DNA from: Entophlyctis helioformis
Lineage: Eukaryota; Chytridiomycota; Chytridiomycetes; Chytridiales; Chytriomycetaceae
DNA: 22,429 bases
Reading direction: 5' to 3'
Assembly (NCBI GenBank): GCA_025526915.1
Contig: JAHLKH010000301.1
Location: 1-22,429 of the forward strand
Shown: positions 9,246 to 19,221 of the stretch, piece after piece
How positions within the stretch are numbered: position 1 is the first letter of the stretch
Layout: each line of letters opens with the position of its first letter
The notes under the pieces: generated by a model
The model's input: only the letters and a program-made list of their open reading frames with translations
Database searches by the model: none
Told to the model about the DNA's origin: nothing
Program-made: the position numbers and the translations under genes

Positions 9246-12200
9246 TCATTGATCGTCAACCCATTCGTCTTGATCTTGAATCGGAGCAACTATAGGCTGT
9301 GGGGGTGGCGGTGCAGTTGGAGCAGCAGCAGCAGCGGCAGCAGTTGCAGCAACGACGATGGCGTCATCTACATTGTGCAGCCTGCGTCCAACCAGATACT
9401 GCTCGTCCTTGATCTGATCCAGCCAGCGTCTGACAACACGGCCCAGTCCATGCAACAGCTCGTTTGCAACAAGCACCAGGACAAGCATAGGGACTCCAAG
9501 CCGCAGGAAGTAGTCGCGGACCGTGTACGGACTCAGCCCTGGTTGGTGCGGTGCCGCCAAACGCATGCCAGATGTTAGACAGTCGGCATGGCAAAACAAA
9601 CGGACGTGCTGGACATGCACGATAGACTCACCAAACGACTTTTCAACATAGATGCCAATGGTGGGCAAAGGCAGACAGAAGGACGTAAAGGCTACCATGG
9701 GGAAGATGAGCTCGCGCGAGATCGGTCCAAGATCAAGACGCAGTCCGGCCTGGCTCGCCTTGTACACGCAACAACCGCAACTGGCGGTTAGTCTTGTGAG
9801 CCCGGCGCATTGCCAAGCATCCCCGAACAAACAGTGTACCTGTGAGAGGACTTGACGGATGCGCGACTCTGGGCCGGCAAGAATGATGTTGTATGCGATC
9901 TTGAGAAGAATGCCACCCATGGCCCAGTCCTGGATGAAGAACACGACGCTTGTGCATTCTGGATGCCCCTTGAACGGCGTCAGGACGTAAATGTCAACCA
10001 TCAGGCCGAACAAGAGAGGAACGACACATCCGACCCAGAAGAAAAGGTAGAGTGCCTTGTACACCCGGATGGCTTGCTGCTTTCCATAGCGCGTCCACCA
10101 CCAGACTCCATCTTGGAGTGCGCGTCTCCAAAGAGACTCTTGACGCTCAGCAGCGCGACCTGCTATCGGAGTTGCCAGAGACATGTTCGCAGGCACGCCT
10201 GTGTCAACTGCACCAACCAAGCCACCAATGGCATTTCGACCTCGGCGTCTGTTCTGGTCGCGCACTCCCAGAGGTTGACGTTTGCGGCGGATTGCATTGC
10301 GGCGGGACAGTTGTGTCCACTTCTTGACAAGAGAGTATCCAAGCTGGACAGGGTACGACGCAATAAAGCAGAAGATCACGCCGCCAAAGTATGCGTAGAT
10401 GTCGTTGATGGGAAGGTCTGCGCGGGGCACTGGCTGTGGCAGGGTGTAGCCGAATGCGGCCGGGACTGCTATGGTGACGATCGTATGCGCATTCATGGCT
10501 GCAAAGAGCAAGCGACCGACGACCACTAGACAACCACAAAAACGGAGATCAGAAACCACTCACTGGGCATGAATGCAGGATCCAGTGACTTACATGGTAC
10601 AACCCAAATGACGACAATGAGCAGCACAAGAGAGAGCCATTGCAGAAGCAGGAGCACAATGATCTGTATGGCCAGACAAGCAAGGGTTGGTTCAAGGCTC
10701 AGCAGCTTTGCAAGCCAATCACCAACAGCAGAAAACTAGCAGCCATGCAACATACCCGCTTTTGGAAGTTGTCGGGCGTGTAGACCTTTGTCCAATTGGC
10801 AGCGACTTCATCGGGTGACTCCGTTTCGCGCCCAAAGACCGGATCTTCCTCGCGCATCATGACCATCATCTTTTGTCCAGGAATGATCTCAACGTGATCA
10901 TGGTTGGGAACGCGCATGAAGCGTTTCTCTCGTTTCGGCTTTACAGGCCTTGTACCTTGCTGTGAAGCCCCGCCAACAGAGCCAGGCGTTGAAGCAGCTG
11001 GGCCGTCACCGACCGTGATACCATTCGCCCCGATGCCTTGCTGCTCATCTGCTGCAGCTAGATCGGTACCGCCGTGTTCCATCTGTCCAGTTCCCATGTC
11101 GCCCGAGCCAGGATTGTCAACATGTCCAGCTAGTCTGTTGTGGCCGTCGAAAAGGCCATCGCCCACAATGTCCGCATGGCGAACAGGATTGGCCTCCGTG
11201 TCGACATCCTCGTCCTCGTCCTCCCATTCGCCCTCATCGTCATCCTGGTCGATAGGCACAACGTCTCCATTGGCTAGAACTTCGGCCACAAACAGATCTC
11301 CAGCACCGGGACGCTGGGGAAGAGGCGCAAATCCGCGATGTGCGTCATTCGCAGCAAACAAATGGCGCACTAGAGGAACGCCCGCGCCGGCCGTGTCGTG
11401 GTGAACGTCGTTGTCCTCCCAGTCGCTTTCTTCATCTGGGAAATCTCCTCCAAAGAGGAAGCTTGTGAGTCGAAGGGCTCGCGCCACGCATTGAAACCAG
11501 AACTCGAGCATCGACTGGAAAACAACCATGGGCTTGATGGCTTTGAGGACGTTTGGCACCAGGAAATGGAAAACGAGCAGATCGATTGGGAAGTCTGAAA
11601 AGTGGTCGCTGTCAACACACAAGCGACAACGCGGTCGGGGCCTGTTAGCCTTCAGTTTAGCCTGCATGCGCCAACGGCAGAGACTTACTGGAACTCCCAT
11701 CGAAGCGGCAAGATTTTCGCGGTGCCCTGCTTGAATCCCAGCAAAGTCTGTGCGGCATAGATGGTGCTAACAGATCCGCCGACAATGCCAACGACAAGCG
11801 ATGCATAGAGAAGCGTGCCAATGGCCAGCTTGCGAAGCTGCACAAGGATCGGCCTTTCGAGGATCTCGTTCATCGGATTAAAATGCGGGTCATTTGGATC
11901 TCTGATGAACCACATCACTCCCGGGCGGACAACCTCGCGAACAGTGGAGATGTACATTGACACTTGGAACATGAACATGGTGCCAATGAGCCCTGCCAAA
12001 GACGCATTCAGTGCAAAGTCAATGTCGCCAACCATGGCAGGTCAAACGGCAGGACGGCGATTACATGCAAACATCAGCTTACAGTGAAGGAAGATGGACG
12101 TGTATGGATGCTGCTCGTAGAAAACAATCCGGGACTGCATGACACTTGCTCCACTCCCAAAGACCAGCAACGTGCAAATGTCGACCAAGATGCCGCAAAA

Positions 12201-15200
12201 CACAGGAAACATTCCCAGCTCAATGACAATGAAGAAGGAGAACTGCCAACAGACATGTGCGGTCAGAATATCTTGGGCCAGAGACGGCATTCCATCATGC
12301 AACAAAAGCAAACCTTGTGTGCGAGATAGACATATCGCGCGACAGATGCGACCAGTCGACGCGTTGTCTGTGCATAAGGATGGTAGATAAGCCCTGTCTG
12401 GCGCTGGTTGATGGGACAGCAAATGGCAGACGTTGCTTTGTCAGCAGGCAATACATGCTCAAGCAAAAGTTATCCACGCAAGCCATTTCAGGCTTACCGC
12501 ATAGTAGAAAAAGAGTGCAAGGTACATCATGTACCCAATGCTCGTCAAGATCAACGGATCTTTCATCAAAGACTCCAATAGCGGCCCAAAGGCGTCTGGC
12601 GGGCTGGCCATTTGCTCGCTTGCAATCGCAGCCGTGGCGGGAACAGCCTTGCCAAAGAGGGGCTCGAGGAAGCTGATGATTGGTGCCAGACTACCAAAAG
12701 ACGCCGAGCCGGGAGCAGCAGTTGTCTTGGCCATATCGGCCGCGACGGCAGTGGAATACAGCGTCGCGTTCCGTACAATGGTTGCCTGACCAGCTGCCCT
12801 GACATTGGCCGTAGCGTTTGTGACACGCAGAGGGGATGCATCGAGAGCAGGCGTCTTGCTGGAGCCATCTGACAGCCACGTGCTGAGAACGATCAGGCCG
12901 TCCACGATGGGATCCAGGATGGGGTCTGTGACGGCTTGAAGAAGTCTTGTGACGTGATGGACTCCCGATTCCATAACAGGCGCATAGACGTCTTGCACAA
13001 TCCAGAGCCCAAGTTTGCCCGTGATGAACGGAAGCCAGACACTAACTGCGATGGCGGCAAAGACGAGGATATGCACGAGAAAGAGGTTGTAGATGAGGAA
13101 GCTCACCGGCCCTTGGATGCCAACCATGTCCAGAAAGGCATTGATGTCCCCATTTGCGTTGACTTCGGCAACAATGTTGCCATCATTGATTGCAAAGTTG
13201 AGATTAACGTTCAGGGCTGCCTCCGCCTCGGGAGCATCGTTATCGCCATCTGCCGGCTGATCAAGCGGACCGCCAAAGAGCTGGGCTGCCAATCCTGCCA
13301 ATGCACCTTGTGGCTGTGGGCTGCCTGTTCGGGTTGCTGTTCGGGCAGCTGTTCGAGCTGCTGCTCGAGCTGCTGCTCCGGCTGTTCGGCGTCCAACTGA
13401 CCGGCGATATCACGCTCCTGCCAGGCCTGGGCATCTTGCAGTATAGGGTGGTCTTGACGAAGCTGCTGGAGATTTGGCGGCATATGCTCAACAGTACCAT
13501 GCAGAGCATCACCGTCCTGGGTTTCCTGAAGGTGGGCTCTACCATGGGCAGGTCCAGGAGGCAGTGCATCGGGTAGGCATTTGTCTTCTGCAATGATGCT
13601 GCCTGAGGCGAGTTGCGACTCAGCGCGGGCGACAGGGTCCGTGTCCGTGTCCGTGTCCGTGTCCCCGTCCACGCCATCGAGATGCGCATCGTGCTGCTGC
13701 TGCTGCTGCTGCTGCTGTGGGAGGGATGTGCCAATAGCAAGCAATGAGCTTTGCTCATCATGGTTATCCGAAGCATTCTTGCGCAGAGAAAACCGCGTGC
13801 GCTCAATGGGACGAGCCGCGACGGCGTTGACCAGACTAGACGACAGCAGAGCTTGGTTTGTAACCGCAGACGAAGACTGCGAGGATGCCAACGAGCGAGA
13901 TACCTCTGCGCTTGACTCGCGTTCACGCCGTGCCAGATTAGCCAGGCTGTCACGCCAATCTGGGTTGGTACTGTCAACTGAACTGCGCGATGACGAGCGA
14001 CTGGATGAGTACGTGTCGCGAGCTTCACGGAAGCCAGACGTGATACGAGTTGGCGGTGTAGGAGCCGAGCTGGAAAGATGACGGCTGTCGCTGGCAGAAC
14101 TGCGCGCCGATCCTCTCAATGAGGTTGGTTTGGCCGAATCCGAGGTGTCTTGAGACGAAGATGCATGCTGCTGACCGTCGCTGCCACTGTCCCTTCTGAA
14201 GCGAGCGTTCTGCAAAGATGCAGACACCAATGCATCGTCGGAGGAAGGTGGGAAGGGAGGGTACGCATTGCCAGCCGGCTCGTCATCGCCGCTACAAGCC
14301 GACTGCTTTCCCTTGAGACGCCTGCGATCTACCTCACTTTCCAACGCGGCCATCTCATCTGCGTAACGACGCTGTAAATCCTCGGCAGACGGAAGGGGAT
14401 GCGCTGTAACGCCGACTGGGCTTGCAGGGCTATTGGCGCTACTGACTGTGGTGGATCGACTGGACGCCTTTCTGCGTAAACTGAAGCGAGGAATGTCTGT
14501 CCCAGACGAAGCTCTGGAGCGCGGTAAAGGAGCAACAATGCGCTCGTTTGATCCAGACCCGCTAAAGCTGCTAGCTCTGGGCACCTGCTCATCAAGCGAC
14601 GACGACGATCCTGCCACTGAGTGCGGATGATCGATCCGAGAGCGCAGATAGTACCGTGGCGCGTCTGGAGTGCCATAGCCGGAAGAACTGCCTGGTGACA
14701 CGTCGTTTGGCAGCATCTCGATATCAGCCTCATCCGAACTGCTGACAAACTCGGTCGAGTGTGTCTGGTTAAAATGGCGCATGTACGTGAACTCGTGGCG
14801 GACAGAGTCGCGCGGCGCACCGCTCGGATGCGAGTCTTGAGCAAACGAAGCACTCCACGACGTTGCGTCTGTCTGGCTGTCCATGTGCGCATAAAAGTGT
14901 TGCGAAGAGCGCGACGACAACGCCGGAGACACTGCTTGTGTGGAGTGGACGCCATCAGAAGCCTCGCGAGAATGAAGCAACGCATGTGACGCCAATGGAG
15001 ACTCGCGCAAGTGCTGCGTGAACGATGACGCCTGCACATCAGATCCATCAGGAGGGCCATGGGCGTTGCTTTGCCAAGCTGCTGGTTCGCCCTGTCCGTT
15101 CTGGTGGTCGCCATCGAGATGCGGCTCTGGTGGAACGTTTCGGCGGTCCGGCTCCTGCTGCTCATGATCATCGTTGCGCATCTGTCCATCTGCATGAATG

Positions 15201-16550
15201 ATGTCCATGGCTGCTGCTTCCTGAACAAGTTCCAGGCCGTCCAGCTGGTCTAGTTGGGCATCGACCCCTGCGTCTGGTGCGTCTGGTGCGTGAAGATCCA
15301 ATGGGTTTTCGAGGCCATGAAAGTCGGCATCAAGTGCAACATCTGGGTCCACGTCGTCTGGATGAAGCATTGGGCGACCGTCGGGACCGCGCGGTGTGTT
15401 GAGCACAATGTACTCTTTGATGCAGACGAGGGACAGACCCACGACAATGGCAAGCGATGCAATCTTTTGACCTTCAAACACATCTGCCATAAGCGACCTG
15501 GACAGCACCGGTTAGACAGCGAATGATCCAGTGCCAGGCAACGAGATGCGCGACCCACTTTGCTGTTGCGCTCCATTCCTTTGCCCAGTCTGCGCCATCC
15601 AGAATGGTCACCAATGAGGTGGATCCCGCAAAAGTGTCGTTGAAGATGTACTGCGCAAGCTGATAGTGCAGGGTGAACGTCGAGTTGGTTGTCATGAGCC
15701 GCTCGGCAATCAGGGCGGGGCTCAAGAACAGCCTCCACGTCCAGACAGTCACGTATGGCACCCAGACAAGCCACGCGACAACGGCCAGAACCACACGCAT
15801 CGAGAACGTAGCGGCAGCAACCAACCGCTGCACAACCACCGACACAACGGTGCTGGCAGACACGGACGCTGGCGCAGACTCGGCGTAAATGGGCGTGAAC
15901 ACAAAGACGTGGTTGCAGATCTCGCAGTGCCTATCAGCCGAGGGCCAGGTCAGTAAGCTGCTCTGCAGGTTGTCCAGACAACATGTTACATGCATGCATG
16001 CATGCATAAATGCATATGCGATTGTGTGTGTATATGTGTATGTGTACCTCTTTCCCGAGTGAGAAAGCCAGTCCTCCAGGCACTGCTGGTGGACGAATCG
16101 CATGGAACCTGAGCACTTGCAAGGGTGGAACAACGGATCGTCTGGTGTGGCGGGCGACCGGCACACGCGGCATATGCCTGCATGGCGTTGGAGGCGTTGG
16201 AGTGGAGTGCATGCCCGCGAGTGCGAGTGCGAGCGTTGCGTGTGTCGGGGCAGTCCAGCGTGGTGGCGCAAGTGCCGGCGTCGGCCGAGAGCAGAGACAG
16301 AGAGCGGCAGGCAGCAAGGGTTGTGGAATCAGTGTCGGCCGTGCAGCTGCCGCCAGCAGAACCACTCGAGGCAAGACATACTGTCCGAGTCGGGCAGCAG
16401 CTGGTTGTCGTCAGAGACCACGTCTGCCTGTGTGCGTGCATGCTGTCCGTCTGACTGTGCAGCCACGCCCGCGCTTGGTGCTGGGTGGTCGTGGCCGTGG
16501 TCGTTGTTGGCATCTGCTGCAGCCGGTGCTGGCGCCAACTCTGCGTTCAT
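9246..16550 (-). CDS. SSM4/DOA10 (MARCH6 homologue): Doa10/TEB4/MARCH6-type RING-CH E3 ubiquitin ligase of the ER membrane, with a giant disordered insertion
   Basis: ER/nuclear-envelope polytopic E3 ligase for ERAD. Thirteen exons: 16382-16550, 16048-16177, 15559-15930, 13307-15497, 12498-13256, 12314-12403, 12083-12242, 11689-11992, 10756-11608, 10594-10663, 9840-10525, 9632-9758, 9246-9538, about 2,067 residues. The RING-CH (C4HC3) ligands are C59, C62, C76, C78, H86, C89, C102, C105. Many hydrophobic segments follow. The conserved TD region (about 1238-1390) carries IELGMFPVFCG, REVVRPGVMWFIRD and DPHFNPMNEI. The C-terminal element QYLVGRRLHN keeps the asparagine (N2026) important in yeast and human. 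Human MARCH6 has 910 residues, yeast 1,319; the surplus is mainly a Ser/Asp/Gln-rich disordered stretch, about residues 265-985, between membrane segments 2 and 3. Junction exon 4/5 is least certain: besides the 50 bp intron used here, a GTCAGT donor near 13402 with an acceptor at 13307-13308 also keeps frame. Two late introns are multiples of three. Start 16550 is preceded by an in-frame ATG at 16589. Confidence 0.92.
13637..13664. repeat. Hexanucleotide tandem repeat (gtccgt)4 in the Doa10 insertion
   Basis: Four and two-thirds perfect copies of gtccgt. On the coding (minus) strand this encodes alternating Thr-Asp (DTDTDTDTD). It sits in the disordered insertion and is a likely length-polymorphic site. 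Confidence 0.9.
13694..13717. repeat. CTG/CAG triplet repeat coding polyglutamine in Doa10
   Basis: Eight perfect ctg triplets, read as CAG on the minus strand, encode eight glutamines in the disordered insertion. The run lies about 30 bp from the gtccgt hexanucleotide repeat. Confidence 0.9.
15991..16006. repeat. Self-complementary (TGCA)4 tract in a Doa10 intron
   Basis: Four perfect TGCA copies lie inside the second Doa10 intron (15931-16047). A second tgcata block and a TG/TA-rich alternating purine-pyrimidine tract follow up to 16046. The tetramer is its own reverse complement, so the tract could extrude a hairpin in DNA or RNA. Confidence 0.85.
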
Positions 16551-16760
16551 TGTGCTGTGCTGGCCACGTTGTCGAGGCAGGCACATCACACCATGGCCAG
16601 AGAGTCAGCAGCCAGCATGAACGACCAGTGCACTAGGTGGCGGCGCACATCCACGAGCGTGCCATCGCACCTGCCTTTGCTTCTTTGCGGCCTGCTGGGT
16701 CGATCGGGGCAGGATCTCGGGGCAGGCAATTGATGCGGGAAGTGGCGGGATGGAATTCTG

Positions 16761-16782
16761 GTCACGTGAGCTGTCACGTGAC
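16761..16782. promoter_or_regulatory. Paired CACGTG element in the Doa10/GH26-like divergent promoter
   Basis: GTCACGTGA at 16761 and GTCACGTGAC at 16773 place two CACGTG cores exactly 12 bp apart (16763 and 16775), the same spacing as upstream of UTP14. They lie about 105-120 bp from the GH26-like ATG and about 215-230 bp from the Doa10 ATG. A bHLH-zip factor binding side by side is inferred. Confidence 0.6.
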
Positions 16783-16807
16783 TATTTGCGAATCTGCAAA
16801 CTATTGA

Positions 16808-16829
16808 TTTATATATGTTGAACGTTCAA
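16808..16829. promoter_or_regulatory. TATA-like box and 12 bp palindrome before the GH26-like gene
   Basis: tttatatat at 16808-16816 is followed at once by the perfect palindrome ttgaacgttcaa (16818-16829). The pair lies 56-77 bp upstream of the ATG, a position fitting a core promoter. The palindrome may be a dimer binding site; no factor is assigned. Confidence 0.4.
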
Positions 16830-16884
16830 ATTTGCTCTGCTTCGACAGGCCTCGACAATAATTCTAAAGGGTTGCCAATCGACC

Positions 16885-19003
16885 ATGGCACCACAGGCAC
16901 TGGCACTTGCTGCGCTGGTCCTGCTCGCCTCGGCTCCATGGGCATCTGCTGCGCCATCTGCATCTGATGTGCTGTTCAAGCGAGACCCGCCGCCGCTCGA
17001 TCCGCCGCCTGTCGGCTCGGCCCCTCCCAACACCTCTTTGCCCCAACCCGATCCGCCGCCGGCCGGCTCGCCGCCAGTCATCCCCTCCTTGCCGCCGCTT
17101 GTCACTGCCAGCGTCATGTTGGCCGCTCGGCTTGACGGCTCTGACTTGCCCTTTGCAGCCAACAGCCGCATCAGCGGTACCGACCGGCTGCGAAGCTTCC
17201 GTCTTGCGGCCTTTGACTTTGTGCAGACGATCCCCGAGACCACCGTGCCTGCGTTCCAGCAGCTCGACACCACGCTGACCAACGCAGGCATCATCCTGTC
17301 CGTCGTCCCAAAGATTCCGCTCTCGCTCATCACTTCTGAGCAGCTGCAGAGCATCTCCAGTCGCTGTGCTCTACTCAACAGCCGCAACCGAACCATCTGG
17401 CTGCGCTTTGCACAAGGTCTGTGCACCATTGTGTCGCTGTCGGTGTGCACCACCTGAGTGGCAATGACTGACTGTGAACACAGATTTCAACACAGCCTGG
17501 CTCGTCTACGGCCAGCAGCCATCAAAGTTTGTTGGTCTGTGGAAGCAGCTGCACGGCATGCTCAAGACGGCCGGCGCAACCAAAACGTTCATGGTGTGGT
17601 CTGCCTTTGAGGGCTCGTCCTATCCGTTCCTTGGCTACCAGTACACGGCCAAGCCCGGCACAGAAGACTTTAGACTCCTCGACACGAACAAGAACGGACT
17701 CCTCGACACCGCTGACGATCCATACGCCCCATTCTGGCCAGGAGACGAGTTTGTTGACTGGGTTGGCTTGTAAGTGCACAGCCTCGATGCTCCTGCCTGG
17801 ATTTGGCCTGCTTTCGTGGTGCACTCGGACAGCGTCTGCCCCGTGGTTTACGACGCTGACTGGCTCGTATGTTGCACCCGCCAACTGGCCTGTCTGCTGC
17901 TTGTCACACGCAGATCCATCTACTATCGCGGCGAAAAGTTCCCATGGCGCGACAACGCTATTCCAGGACCGACCGCCTTTGTGGACATTCTGACAGGCAC
18001 CAAGTTTGTGTCAAAGGCAAACTTTTATGGCACGTACGCCTCTGGTCGGAACAAGTCCATGATGATCAGCGAGACCGGCGCCGTCCACCACACACCCGTG
18101 AATGTCACCAGTCGGCCGTTCCCAGGCCCTACCGAGCTCGCAACGAAATCCGCATGGTGGAGACAGTTCATCACCAATGCCGACTTTATCAGCAAATACT
18201 CAAGCATCAGGATGATATCCCTCCACGAGGTTGTCTGGAAGGGCGAGGGTGAGGAGGCTGGGACGCTTCTCGACTACCGTGTTCTTGGAAGCATGGTAGC
18301 CGACTTTAGGACCGATTTCGCACAGGTTGTTGACCGCTACCAGTCTGCCGCCATGCTGGACACGTTTGTCACGACTTGGAACCCATCGCAAGACAGCGTC
18401 ACTACCGAAAATGGCACGCAACCCCTTCCACCGCCGACCGACCAGGACTCGAGCGACAGTCTCAGTGGCTGGCTCACGAAACGATGGGGAACGTTCCTGT
18501 TTGCGTCGATCCTGCTGTTGACGGCCATCTTTCTGCTCGCGTCGCTGCTCATTTCTCGCTTCAACCGTCGCGAAGAGGCCGCGGCCGCGGCTGCATCTGC
18601 TCCGCCCTTGGCCTTTGCTGGAACGTTTTCCTCGGGCACGTTGCCCAAATCCGAGGAAGATGTCGATGACACGGATACTATCGTTGGCGTGAGACGGCAC
18701 CGCCGATATGACTCGGACTCTACTTCCGATCTGGCGTCCTGGCCGAGCATGCAGAGCATGCGTATGCCGTCCTCGCCTGATGCTTCCCAACTGCCGCCGA
18801 TGCAGTCCATGCAGCAGACACAACAGCCTTGGATGCGTCCTGTTTCTTCGCATTCCCAGCTGCGCCAGCATACCGTCAGCTGGGCATCATCGCGGGCATC
18901 CTTGGCAAGCACGTCTGCCGACCTGGAGTCGTTAGATGAGCAGGCTGAGCATCCGGCTGCGACCAGCAATCCAATGCAGCTAGATCGCCACCAACGTGCT
19001 TGA
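16885..19003 (+). CDS. Membrane-anchored GH26-like (beta-mannanase fold) glycoside hydrolase-related protein
   Basis: Three exons (16885-17416, 17484-17769, 17914-19003; introns 67 and 144 bp, phases 1 and 2) give 635 residues. A signal peptide (1-22) is followed by a Kex2-like KR-D site at 32-34 and a Pro-rich linker. A (beta/alpha)8-type GH26-like domain covers about 75-420: WLRFAQDFNTAW, YGQQPSKFVGLW, MVWSAFEG, a Ca-binding-style loop DTNKNGLLDTADD (244-256), PGDEFVDWVGLSIYYRG, SKANFYGTYA, MISETGA and SAWWRQF. One membrane span (464-486) ends in RFNRRE, then a Ser/Gln-rich tail of about 145 residues, so the enzyme domain should face outside. The presumed nucleophile is E326. Where GH26 enzymes have the acid/base Glu (pattern HE-x-N) this protein has D178 (QDFN), so activity is doubtful. 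A role in surface glycan binding or remodelling is inferred. The ATG context (gaccATGg) is good. Confidence 0.8.
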
Positions 19004-19221
19004 CTAAATCATCAATACATTTTTCTGTATCATTATCGCTTTCCTCAAAGCCCTTCCCCTAGCCCTTCCTCCAGGCCCCTCTGCAAATCCCTATGCAAAG
19101 CGCTTGTTACTGCGTGACGGAGATGCGGCGCATGTCCACAAGGCTCGCCTCTGCACAATCTCTTTCTCATGATTCGATCAGGCACTTTGGACCTCATGTT
19201 CCAGTTCATTCACAGAATTGT
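19004..19221. other. Convergent 3' region between two membrane-protein genes
   Basis: About 218 bp between convergent stop codons. An AT-rich stretch (aatcatcaatacattttt) right after the GH26-like stop is a plausible polyadenylation region, although no AATAAA is present. C-rich sequence follows. I see nothing else in it. Confidence 0.5.

Larger units (their letters stand above)
16551..16884. promoter_or_regulatory. Divergent promoter between Doa10 and the GH26-like gene
   Basis: These 334 bp separate two start codons pointing apart. The half next to the GH26-like gene is AT-rich and carries a paired CACGTG element, a TATA-like tttatatat (16808-16816) and a 12 bp palindrome. The half next to Doa10 is GC-rich and lacks obvious motifs. 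Confidence 0.65.

Noticed and set aside
14329..15228. Second minus-strand open frame of 299 codons inside the Doa10 insertion
   Set aside because: Arg/Gln/Thr-rich shadow frame; the chosen frame joins in phase to both flanking Doa10 exons.
16589..16589. Upstream in-frame ATG of Doa10
   Set aside because: Would add 13 residues with no support; the ATG at 16550 begins the Ala/Pro/Asp-rich disordered N-terminus. Left as an alternative.
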